This document shows positions 12,401 through 24,400 of a stretch of 64,000 nt of DNA, piece by piece. The position numbers and the translations under genes were made by a program. The notes beneath the pieces were generated by a model. That model was not told the origin of the DNA and ran no database searches. It worked only from the letters and a program-made list of their open reading frames with translations. The stretch comes from Tiliqua scincoides. Taxonomy: Eukaryota; Chordata; Lepidosauria; Squamata; Scincidae. Position 1 is the first letter of the stretch. Each line of letters starts with the position of its first letter. Location: positions 61,508,856-61,572,855 of the forward strand of contig NC_089827.1 of NCBI RefSeq assembly GCF_035046505.1, read 5' to 3'.

Positions 12401-15400
12401 AGGGGAAGGGTGCACATCAGAGAAGCGGCTGGGGGAGCAGCACTCTCCCTGGGTGCTCCCCCCCACATGCCAGGCTTGCCCTCCCTCCCCCCCCCCCGCC
12501 CTCCTGGCTGCTCTCTTGGCAGCCAGGCAACCAGGGATCCCCCCTCACCCCAGCAGAGATATAAAGAGAGGACATGCTAGTCAGGGCAGGAAAGGATCGC
12601 GGCTTCCAGCCAATTTCAGAGAGGGAGAGAGGTTGTGATGCAGAGGATGAGAACGGCAGTAGGGTGCTGGTGGCGGTGGCAGTGATGCTGCTTTCAAGGC
12701 AGGCTCACAAGAGGGGAGATCACACGGGTCTGCCACTACTCACCCAAGCCCTGTGTTCAGGTCTCCGCCTATACTCTCCAGCCCAGTCCAGCTGCAGGGG
12801 GGGAGCTGCTCTGTTTTGCAACCCCAAGGCAGCCAATCCCGTCAAGGCAACCAAGCTGACAAAGGTTGGTGGGGAGAAGCCTGGCTGGCTCGCCCATGTC
12901 TCTCCCAGTCCTTCTTTGCCTGCAATCCAAGCCTGCACTCTGTGATTGGCCCCCCTGATGGAAGCCTCCAAGTACAAAGGGAGGTCCAGCTGGAAGGCAG
13001 CAGCACACTTTCTGGGGAAAAGCGGCACACTACTTTCTTTACACATGTGCAAGCCGCTCTTAGTTACGTCTCAATGCCAGGAAGCTTAAAATGGCAACGC
13101 CCAGGCTTTGCCCACTTCCAAAATGGCGCTGCCTAGGTCTTTTGCCATCTTCCAAGATGGCTGCCGTCAGCCTCTCGCGACCCACCAGAAATTGGATCGT
13201 GACCCACCAAGTGGGTCCCAACCCACAGTTTGAGAACCACTGCTCTAGAGCATCTCCAGCAGGTGCTTGTTGAACCTCTGCTTGAAGATCTTCAGTGAGG
13301 GAGAATCCATCACTCCCTTGACAATCTGTAATGATCGAAATATAAAATTTGACAGTACAGTGAGCCCTTGGTATCCATGGATACTGAGCTGTGCTTCAGA
13401 GGGCCTTTAGGACACGACCAGAAGCCACTGCCAGTCATGTCTGAGGGGTGTTCTGAAGTTCAGGGAGGCCCATTCCCAGTCTCAAAACACCTCTGTTGTG
13501 ACCAGAAGCCACTTCTGGTTCACAGAAGTGAGTGACTTGTGACCCATGGAGTGGGACCCATGCGACCCATGGAGTGGGCTGCAGGCCTTCCTGCACCTCA
13601 GAACACCTGGATGAAACTGGAAGTTGTGAGTCTGAGCTGGAAGTGGCTTCTGGTCAGATTGGAGAGGGGTTCTTAGGAGGCAGGGAGGCCTATTGAGTAA
13701 GCTGTGAGTCAGGTGCAGCCCTAACATGAGTAATTACAGTGCTGCACTGCTCCCCACCCCATGGATTTTAGAATCCACAGGGGATCCTGAAACAGATCGC
13801 CCATGGATACCAAGGACCCATTGTAGTTAGTAAGTAGTGGTAAGAAGCCTTAAAACAGTGGTTGTCACACATTTAGCACTAGGACCCAATTTTTAGAATG
13901 AGAATCTGTTAGGACCCACCAGAAGTAATGTTATGACAGAAGTGACATCATCAAGCAGGAAAATTTTTAACAATCCCAGGTTGCAATCCTACCCACACTT
14001 ACCCAGGAGTAAGTCTCATTGACTATCATTGTTAAAAGAATATACATAGTAGCTTGTTAAAAGTACAGGTCTGTAACATTTTCCCAAATGCAGTCACATC
14101 CCATGGTAGCATCAAGTCTAATATATTAAAAATAAAATCTTGAAATGTACGGGGACACACCTGAAATTGGTCGCAACCCACCTAGTGGGTCCCGACCCAC
14201 AGTTCGAGAAACACTGTCTTAAAACTTCCGAAACTGCACTTTAGTAATATTCAGCAACAAAACAGAATGCTAAAATTCCACAACTGCATAGTTGCTGAAC
14301 TTTAGAGTACATGTTTCACTGTTTCCTTTATGACAAAAAAAAAGTGGCAGGCTTAGGGAACAAAAAAGATTAATAACAACCCCTGTATTTGTCTCTGTTT
14401 TCTTTTATAGTCAAAAACCTTAGCAAGATTTCATGAACTCATTAACGAAACGGCCCCCATTGTTAAAGGTAAATCTCATCACATGTATTTCACTTTCACT
14501 TAACCAGATAACATGAGCAAAACATGTTTGTCACATGCAGATCTTATTTTTTTTTTCAAAAAATTGTTATTGTATGGCCAGGTACAGGTGTAATGTTCCC
14601 AAACTTCTATTCATGGTTATGAGGTGATCAGAAACATGGTATGGTCTCATGCATTTTAGTCACTTCCTTACGTCTTTTTAAATTCTTTCTCCTTTGCATG
14701 ATTTACTTTAACTATGGTGTAGCACAGGGGTGTCCAAACTATTTGGCAGGAAGGCCACATAATCTCTCTGACACTGTGTTGTGTTTAAATGTATTCGAGA
14801 TGGAACTTATATAAATAAATGAAGGTCTCGTGATAGCTCAAGATATATAAAAGACCTTGCACAAAGCAAGGCTGGTCTTTCCTTTGCTGTCGCTACTGCT
14901 TCATAGATGTGAAACAGTAAGCAATGGAGGGAGCCTTCAGCCTGCAGTTCACTCAAGAGGTCAAATAGTTGGACATTGTACTGAGAATAGTTGGGCTTGC
15001 GCAGGCTCCAGCAAGTCTCTGGACGGCCAGAGGTTTATTGGAGACGGGGCTCCCCGAGGGCTGGATCGCGGGTCCCCAAGGGCTGCAAATAGATTTGGGC
15101 ATCCCTGGTGTAGCATTAGGACTGCATCAGCAAGAATCATGGATAAGATTAAGCTGCATTGTCCTCAGATTGATAATGGACAAAATTCCCTCCAGTCAGA
15201 TGTAGTTTTGGATTTGAAAAGATGAACCATTTTTCCAAACTCAGAAAATAACCTAGTTTTCTTCAAACCATATTAATTTAATAGGAGAACAGAGTTCAAT
15301 CCTTCCATTAACTCTCCAGTAAGCATCCAACTTGCTCACTTACCCTGTTCTCCCCTTTCTCCCCTTTTGTTGCTGCTGTGGCCCTCCAAATTCCCTTTGG

Positions 15401-18400
15401 TTGCTCAATGTGAACTGCTAAGAGATTTGTACGGGCTGCACGTATACTGGATTCTCTGAATCAGCACATCGGAGCTCTGCGAAGCAATAGAGGGATGTGT
15501 CCTGGCTTCATAACTTGGTTTCAGTGGCGTACCTAAGTTATATGAATCAAACATGTTTTGATGAGTCCCTGAGAGTTTGAGAACCACTGGGTTATCCTAA
15601 AGAAACAAAATTCAATATTTAGGCTTTTGTAAGATGTTATGCCATTAATAGAAAACTTGGACTGATGAAACTTGGGTTCAGATCTCTGAGCAGCCATGAA
15701 ATTCAGTGGATGGCCTTGAGCAAGTCACTGCACAATTCTATGCATGTCTCTTCATAAGTAACTCCTATTGTGATTAATGGGGCTTGCTCCCAGGAAAATG
15801 TGTATAGGATTGCAGCCTATGTCTTCTTAGACCAATGTGCTATACATTTTATGAGGATAAATTAGACTCTTCATATAGTCTGTCTTGAACATTTTAGAGG
15901 AAAAGCAGGATACAATAGATAAAATTGTAAATAAAATTGTAAATAGATAAAATTTTATTATCTATTTTTTATCTATTGTAAATAGATAAAAAATTTCTAT
16001 AAGTTAATTTATGTTAAGAACAGCAACAGTGACTCATCAAAACATGTTTTTTCCCCAGATTCTTTGCCAGATGACTCAGTTAACTATACAGTTCAATATC
16101 TCAGTCATTATTTTCCTGAACAAGGATTAGGTAAGTAGTCTGCTAAGTCAGTTATTCCCAAACTTTTTCAACTGGTGGCTCCCTTGACCTACTGGGCCAT
16201 TGGTCTCAGCTGCCCTTTAGGCTTGCACTCCTATATGTTGCATAGGGTGGCCGGTTTTTCACAAGGCTGATTTCTGCAGCTTTCTGGGGAACCATGGCTC
16301 ACAGTTTCGGAACCATCATGCTGTATATATAATTAATGCTGTATATATAATCATGCCTAAACGTGCATAGGTTATACTAGGCATACATTGGAGGTAATAT
16401 GGTTTAACATATAGGTTGCATCAAATATAGACTTGCAGCCTATTTCATTGCTTATTTACATCAAGTTTGTTTAACTGCATCCAAATTTAAACTTTTCTGA
16501 CACTTACTAGCATGGTGGATGAGCAGAGATGTGTATCAGAGCATGGGAAGGAATAAGGTCATGAATTGTATTTTGCCCAGTAACATGGCAAGTTGAAAGA
16601 CTGTAGTACTGTATGTTCATTGCATGATACAGACGTTGGCTGGAATGACCTAGCCCAACCTTTGAAGCACATCATTTCCCAGAGACTTTTCCTGCCTCCT
16701 ACTATCCTTAACCAGATTTGTGACCCACCAAAAAATGGTGCATTTTCTGGCTGTCGACTTCCTAGGGTAGAAAATGTGGAGAGAGAAGCAAAGCTCCGGA
16801 GATGTAAGTAGCTAAATATTTTGGGTGGGGCCGGGAATTGACAGAGCAGCATACTGTAACAGTACAGTTTGACCTGTGTATGCAATCTCTAGCTATACAT
16901 ACATGTTCCCACGCAATTGGGTCATTCTGTGGTTAGGAATTTCATACCATCAAAAGTCCCAAAGTGACGAAACAGTCTGGAAAATATCTGGTTGCTGGAG
17001 ATATCAGAGACTGACAGTGTATTTGTGACCCTGTTTGTATCCTCTTGCACTTATGGGGATTATTCCATTTTATCCTTACAAAATTCTGCAGGGAGGGTTA
17101 GGCGGAGATCAGTTTTTGCCAAAGCCATGTAGTAAGCTTAATGAATTAATACGTATTTTAACCCATGTCTTCTTTGTGCAAGTTATCCACTAAACCACTT
17201 TGACTTTACCAGTATCCATTATGTAACTGTAGGGATATACAGATCGACTTCCTTATCCACAGGTTTGGGACCAGCGAATTCATCCCAGTGTGGGTCGGGA
17301 GGGCCATGAGAGTCTTCCAGTCGCATCTGGGAGGGAGCCCTTCTGAGTCCCTGGGAGGCTGCACAAAGCCTCCCCCCCCACACACACACACACACACACA
17401 CTGGGCCTCAGAAGGTGTCCAAAAGGCATTTTTAGTTTCTGGCCAAACTGGATGGGCTTTTTGGAGGCCTTCCAGAAGCTTTATATGGTGCGGGAAGGCC
17501 TTGCTCTGCCTCCATGGACTTTAGAGGCCTCCCTCCTGGATGCAACTGGAAGACAGGAAAGGCCTGCAGTTTTCATTATTCACTGGTATTGGTATCTGTG
17601 GTAACACTAGGCTACCCTACCCACCACCCACCAATGTTCCATAACTATATATACTTTTTTCCCTCCTGATTTTTTAAAATAACAACAGTGAACGCCCCTT
17701 GCAGAAGTAGCAAATGCTTCTCTCTTCCATGTATTAGGAGTATTTGGGCTTTTTATCATTTGAAATGCCTCTGATAAACAGTCTGCATCAGAATAGAGGG
17801 CATATGACTGAAAGTCAATCTTTCTTGCTTTAAGTTCACAGTAAAGCTCCTGGAATGTAAGTTCTAACTTCTAGAAGTACCCCAAATCCTACTTATTACA
17901 TAGTAATTAAATATAAAAGAAACAAATTCCAGAAAAATTGAAGTAGAGTCTAATAAAAATGCTATTATAAGAAAAGGGACCATTTCTTGCAACTCTTACA
18001 ATTATTCAATAGTGTATTATTTTTTTTTCCTCTTCTACTTACAGCCCCTCTCATACAGGTGGAGAGACAAACTAGGTAGGAAAACGTATTTGTCCTCAAC
18101 AATTTCCTATTAAGATTTTTCAGATTTCTTTCTTTATTTGAGTGGATGGAAATCAAATTATGTAAGTTTAAAAACAGTGTAGTATTCTTAGTTTCCAGCA
18201 GTGGGGATAACTGCTTTGAGAACATTAAGGAAAGTCTTGCTGGATCAAGCCAGAGGTCCATCTAGTTCATCATTTGGTTTCCTACAGTGGCCCACCAGCT
18301 TCCTCTGGAAAGCACATAAGCAAATGAGCAAGTCAGCAATTCCTAAACTTACTGTGATCGCTGTGCCCTTCTTTCATGGGGGCCTCTTCTTCCTGGCTCT

Positions 18401-21400
18401 CTCAGGCAACACCATTGTGGATTGTGCAAGATGTCACATAGTTCTCATGAGATCTTGTGCAATCCAAGATGATGGCAACTAGGAGAGCCAGCAGGAAGAG
18501 GCTGCTGGGAACATCCCGCAACGTCCCTGTGAGTTTGCCAAGGTGCACTGTTTGGAAACCACTGGAGTAAGGCATACATCTACCATAGTTCCCCTACACC
18601 CAGTATTTAGAGAAATCCTGCCACTGAACTCTGATGTAGCACATAATCATCATGACTAGGTAACCATTGATAGATCTGTCCTCCATGACTTTGTCCGATC
18701 CCTTTTTTTAAACCCATCCAAGCTAGTGGCCATCACTACATCTTAAGGCAAGTAATTCTACAGACTAATTATTCATTGTGTGAAGTACTTCCTTTTGGAT
18801 ATCCTAAATCTCGCACCCATCAGTTTCATTGTATGACCCCTGGTTTAAGTATTGTGAAGGAGGACAAACATGTCTCTACACCATGTGTATCATGCAATCA
18901 TGTCCTCCCTCAATTTTTCCAAGCTTAAGAGGCCACAAAATGCTGTCGCTTTACCTCATAAGGAAGATGCACCAACCCTTTGATCATTTTGGTTGCCATC
19001 TTTTGCACATTTTCCAGGTCTACAATGTCCTTTGTGAGGTGTAGAGACCAGAACTGTTCCTTGTATTCCAAATGTTGGCCGCACAATAGATTTTTATGGG
19101 GCAGGGGCATCGATGTAGGGAGTGACGTCTGGGGTGGTGGTGTTGTAACGTTGCAATGTCACTTCCAGATTTTCCTGGAAGAGATGATGGCAGCAAGGTG
19201 GCTGTGCCATTTCACTGCAGCCCTGTTCTTCTTGTTTGGAAGCTGAGCCTCCAAAGGAGAAGGAATGGGGCAGCAGCAAGATCACAGCAATGCTAAAAAC
19301 AGGATGCAGCAGATGTGGTGGTGGTGTGGCTTTGTCATATCACTGCTATTCCATTCCTTTTCCTTTGGAGGTTCAACCTTCAAAAGAACGGGCAGCAGTG
19401 AGTTCACAAAACTGCTGAAACAGGAGGAGGAGGTGTGGCCTCTACATATTTGAAATCACACTGGTGCTGTTGCTGCTTCTCCCACCACCACTGCCATCTT
19501 GGGTGAGCCTCACATGGCACCCCCTTTTGGCCTAGCACCTGAAGCAGCCCTATCCCTTGCTTGCTATGCCACTGATATGGGGGCAGTATAATATTAGGAG
19601 TCTTATTCTCAATCCCATTCCTGTACAATGAATGAGTGACTAAACATAAAGAACATAAGAACAGCTCCACTGGATCAGGCCATAGGCCCACCTAGTCCAG
19701 CTTCCTGTATGTCACAGCGGCCCACCAAATGCTCCAGGGAGCACAACAGATAACAAGAGACCTCATTCTGGTGCCCTCCCTTGCATCTGGCATTCTCACA
19801 TAGCCCATTTCTAAAATCAGGAGGTTGTACATACACATCATGGCTTGTAACCCATAATGGATTTTTCCTCCAGAAACTTGTCCAATCCCCTTTTAAAGGC
19901 ATCCAGGCCAGACGCCATCACCACATCCTGTGGCAAGGGGTTCCACATACCAACCGCACGCTGAGTAAAGAAATATTTTCTTTTGTCTGTCCTAACCCTC
20001 CCAGCACTCAATTTTAGTGGATGTCCCCTGGTTCTGGTGTTATGTGAGAGTGTAAAGAGCATCTCTCTATCCACTCTGTCCTTCCTGTGCATAATTTTGT
20101 ATGTCTCAATCATGTCCTCCCTCAGGCGCCTCTTTTCTAGGCTGAAGAGGCCCAAACACTGTAGCCTTTCCTCATAAGGAAGGTGCCCCAGCCCAGTAAT
20201 CATCTTAGTCGCTCTCTTTTGCACCTTTTCCATTTCCACTATGTCTTTTTTGACAACTTTGACAACTGCAGGAGAACTTGACAACTTAACAACCTTGACA
20301 ACCTTAGACAACTGCAGGAGAAATGCAGGGAACAGCGACAGCCACTCTTTATAGCCTTCATAGATCTTACGAAGGCCTTCGACCTGGTCAGCAGGGATGG
20401 CCTCTTCAAGATTCTCCCCAAGATTGGATGTCCACCCAGGCTCCTCAGCATCATCAGATCCTTCCACAAGGACATGAAGGGCACTGTTGTCTTTGATGGC
20501 TCCACATCAGACCCCTTTGACATCCGAAGCGGCGTGAAGCAGGGCTGTGTTCTTGCACCAACCTTGTTGGGATTTTCTTCGCTGTCCTGCTGAAGCATGC
20601 CTTTGGAACCGCAACAGAAGGCTTCTATCTCTGGACCAGATCAGACGGAAAGTTCTTCAACCTCTCCAGACTGAGAGCAAAGTCCAAAGTCCAGCTGAAA
20701 TGTCTGCGTGACTTCCTCTTTGCCGACAATGCAGCTGTCACTACCCACTCTGCCAAAGATCTCTAGCAGCTCATGGGTCGTTTTAGCAAGGCCTGCCAAG
20801 ATTTTGGACTGACGATCAGCCTGAAGAAAACACAGGTCATGGTTCAGGATGTGGACTCACCTCCCTGCATTACAATCTCTGCGCATGAACTGGAGGTTGT
20901 CCATGACTTTGTGTACCTTGGCTCAACGATCTCTGACACTCTTTCTCTCGATACCGAACTAAACAAACGCATCGGTAAAGCAGCTACCACGTTTTCCAGA
21001 CTCACAAAGAGAGTCTGGTTCAACAAGAAGCTGACGGAACATACCAAGATCCAGGTCTACAGAGCTTGCGTCCTGAGTACACTTCTGTACTGCAGCGAGT
21101 CATGGACTCTGCTCACAACAGGAGAGGAAACTGAACGCTTTCCACATGCGCTGCCTCCGACGCATTCTCGGCATCACCTGGCAGGACAAAGTTCCAAACA
21201 ACACAGTCCTGGAACGTGCTGGAATCCCTAGCATGTATGCATTGCTGAAACAGAGACGCCTGCGTTGGCTCGGTCATGTTGTGAGAATGGATGATGGCCG
21301 GATCCCAAAGGATCTCCTCTGTGGAGAACTCGTGCAAGGAAAGCGCCCTACAGGTAGATCACAGCTGCGATACAAGGACATCTGCAAGAGGGATCTGAAG

Positions 21401-24400
21401 GCCTTAGGAGTGGACCTCAACAAGTGGGAAACCCTGGCCTCTGAGCGGCCCACTTGGAGGCAGGCTGTGCAGCATGGCCTTTCCCAGTTTGAAGAGACAC
21501 TTGGCCAACAGTCTGAGGCTAAGAGGCAAAGAAGGAAGGCCCATAGCCAGGGAGACAGACCAGGGACAGACTGCACTTGCTCCCGTTGTGGAAGGGATTG
21601 TCACTCCCGAATTGGCCTTTTCAGCCACACTAGACGATGTTCCAAAACCACCTTTCAGAGCACGATACCATAGTCTCTCGAGACTGAAGGTTGCCAACAA
21701 CATGTCTTTTTTGAGATGCGGCGACCAGAACTGGACACAATACTCCAAGTGTGGCCTTACCATCGATTTGTACAACGGCATTATAATATTCGCCGTTTTG
21801 TTCTCAATACCTTTTCTAATGATCCCAAGCATAGAATTGGCCTTCTTTACTGCCGCCACACATTGTGTCGACACTTTCATCGACCTGTCCACCACCACCC
21901 CAAGATCTCTCTCCTGTTCTGTCACAGACAGCTCAGAACCCATCAGCCTATTTGTGAAGTTTTGATTTTTTTTGCCCCAATGTGCATGACCTTACACTTA
22001 CTGACATTGAAGCTTATCTGCCATTTTGCTGCCCATTCTGCCAGTCTGGAGAGATCCTTCTGGAGCTCCTTACAATCACTTCTGGTCTTCACCAATCGGA
22101 AAAGTTTGGTGTCGTCTGCAAACCTAGCCACCTCACTGCTCAACCCTGTCTCCAGATCATTTATGAAGAGATTGAAGAGCACCGGTCCCAGGACAGATCC
22201 TTGGGGCACACCTCTTTTCACTTCTCTCCATTGTGAAAATTGCCCATTGACACCCACTCTCTGTTTCCTGGTCTTCAACCAGTTCTCAACCCATGAGAGG
22301 ACCTGTTTTCTAATTCCCTGACTGGGGAGTTTTTTCAGTAGCCTTTGGTGAGGGACCGTGTTGAACGCCTTATGAAAGTCCAGATATATAATGTCTACGG
22401 CTTTTCCCGCATCCACATGCCTGTTGACCTTTTCAAAGAATTCTATAGGGTTTGTGAGGCAAGACTTACCCTTACAGAAGCCATACTGATTCTCCCTTAG
22501 CAAGGCCTGTTCGTCTATGTGTTTTGAGATTCTATCTTTGATGAGGCATTCCACCATCTTACCCGGTATAGATGTTAGGCTGACCGGCCTATAGTTTCCC
22601 GGGTCCCCCCTCTTTCCCTTTTTAAAGATAGACGTGACATTTGCTATCCTCCAATCTTCTGGCACCGTGGCCGTTTTGAGGGACAAGTTGCATATTTTAG
22701 TTAAGAGATCAGCAACTTCATTCTTCAATTCCTTAATAACTCTTGGGTGGATGCAATCAGGGCCCGGTGACTTATTGATCTTTATCAATGAGGTCTGAAA
22801 CATCTTCTCTTTTAACCTCTATCTGACTTAATTCTTCGGTCAGGAGGGGCCGTTCAGGCAGCGGTATCTGCCTGAGGTCTTCTGCCATGAAGACAGATGC
22901 AAAGAACTCATTCAATTTCTCTGCCATCTCTAAGTCTCCTTTTATCTCCCCTTTCCCTCCCTCACCATCCAGAGGGCCAACTGCTTCTCTGGCAGGTTTC
23001 CTGCTTCTAACATATTTGAAGAAGCTTTTATTATTCCCCTTAATGTTGCTGGCCATGCGTTCCTCACAGTCTCGCTTGGCCTCCCGTATCACCTTCTTAC
23101 ATTTCTTTTGCCACAGTTTATGTTCCTTTTTATTCTCCTCATTAGGGCAAGACTTCCATTTACAGAAGGAAGCTTCCTTGCCCTTTACAGCCTCTCTAAC
23201 TTGGCTCGTTAGCCATGCAGGCACCCTCCTGGATTTAGTGGAACCCTTCTTTCTTTGTGGTATACACCTCTGCTGGGCCTCTATTACTGTTGTTTTAAGC
23301 AGCCTCCATGCACTCTGGAGAGATTGGACTCTTTTTATCTTCCTTTTCAACCTCCTTCTAACCAGCCTCCTCATTTGAGGGAAGTCCGCCCATCGGAAGT
23401 CAAGGGTTTTTGTGAGAGATTTGCCCGGTATTCTTCCCCCGACGTGCACGTTGAAACGGATCGCAGCATGATCACTGTTCCCCAATGGCTCCGTAACATT
23501 GACATCTCTAACCAGGTCCTGCATACCGCACAATATTAAATCCAGAGTCACCTCTCCTCTGGTGGGCTCCGTGACTAGCTGCTCTAAGCCACAGTCATTT
23601 AGCACGTCAAGGAATCCGGTCTCCTTTTCATGATCGGAACACAAATTGACCCAGTCTATATGAGGATAATTGAAGTCTCCCATGATTACAACCCTGTCCC
23701 TCCTTGTCACCTCCCTGATCTCTTTTCTCATTTCAAGGTCCCCTTCCGATTTCTGGTCTGGAGGACGATAGTACGCCCCCAGTATTACATCGCTCCACAG
23801 GCCTGGTAATTTAACCCACAGAGATTCTACGGTGGAGTCAGACCCACCCTCAATCTCTACTTTGCTGGATTCTATCCCTTCCTTAACATAAACGGCCACC
23901 CCACCTCCAACATGCCCCTCCCTGTCCCTCCTGTAGAGTTTATAGCCCAGGATTGCGGTATCCCACTGATTCTCCGCATTCCACCAGGTTTCCATTATGC
24001 CCACTATGTCAGTGATTTCCCTTGTCACCAGTCATTCCAATTCTCCCATCTTTGCCCAGAGACTTTGGGCATTTGCATAAAAGCATTTGTACATGGAATG
24101 CCCCAGGATGGGCTGCTTATTCGCTCCTTTGTCCCCGCATCCTCTCACTGTGCCAAACTGTCTATCACATCCCATCACACTACCATTCCTAATTTCTTCT
24201 CCTACTCTGCCTTTGTCTTGTTGATCTCTAACCTCCCCATCCTCGTCCCATAGGGATAAGGAGTCCCGAACCGGATGCTCCTCGCCTCCTGTCGGCCTTC
24301 CCCCAGGGATCAGTTTAAAAGCTGCTCTGCCACCTTTTTAATGTTAAGCGCCAGCAGTCTGGTTCCATTCTGGTTCAAGTGAAGCCCGTCCCTCTTGTAC

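Larger units (their letters stand above)
11664..13329 (-). mobile_element. CR1 LINE 3' fragment (older subfamily), split by a hAT MITE
   Basis: The left part, 11664-11740 (atcatagaatcagagttgga, then catctagtccaaccaactgc), and the right part, 13251-13329 (catctccagcaggtgcttgt), are the reverse of a bird-like CR1 3' region. They are separated by the element 11741-13242 and its duplicated target. Confidence 0.75.
18215..19644 (-). mobile_element. Old CR1 LINE fragment, in three pieces
   Basis: Pieces 18215-18331, 18574-19101 and 19583-19644 line up in order with the reverse of a CR1 3' half (catgtcctccctcaattttt, gccatcttttgcacattttc, ttattctcaatcccattcct). The two gaps are MITEs. It is far more diverged than the neighbouring CR1 that starts at 19645. 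Confidence 0.75.

Noticed and set aside
12375-13136. Overlapping GC-rich frames in the hAT element as a transposase
   Set aside because: None shows a hAT dimerisation or DDE motif, and several frames are open at once, which is typical of GC-rich DNA.
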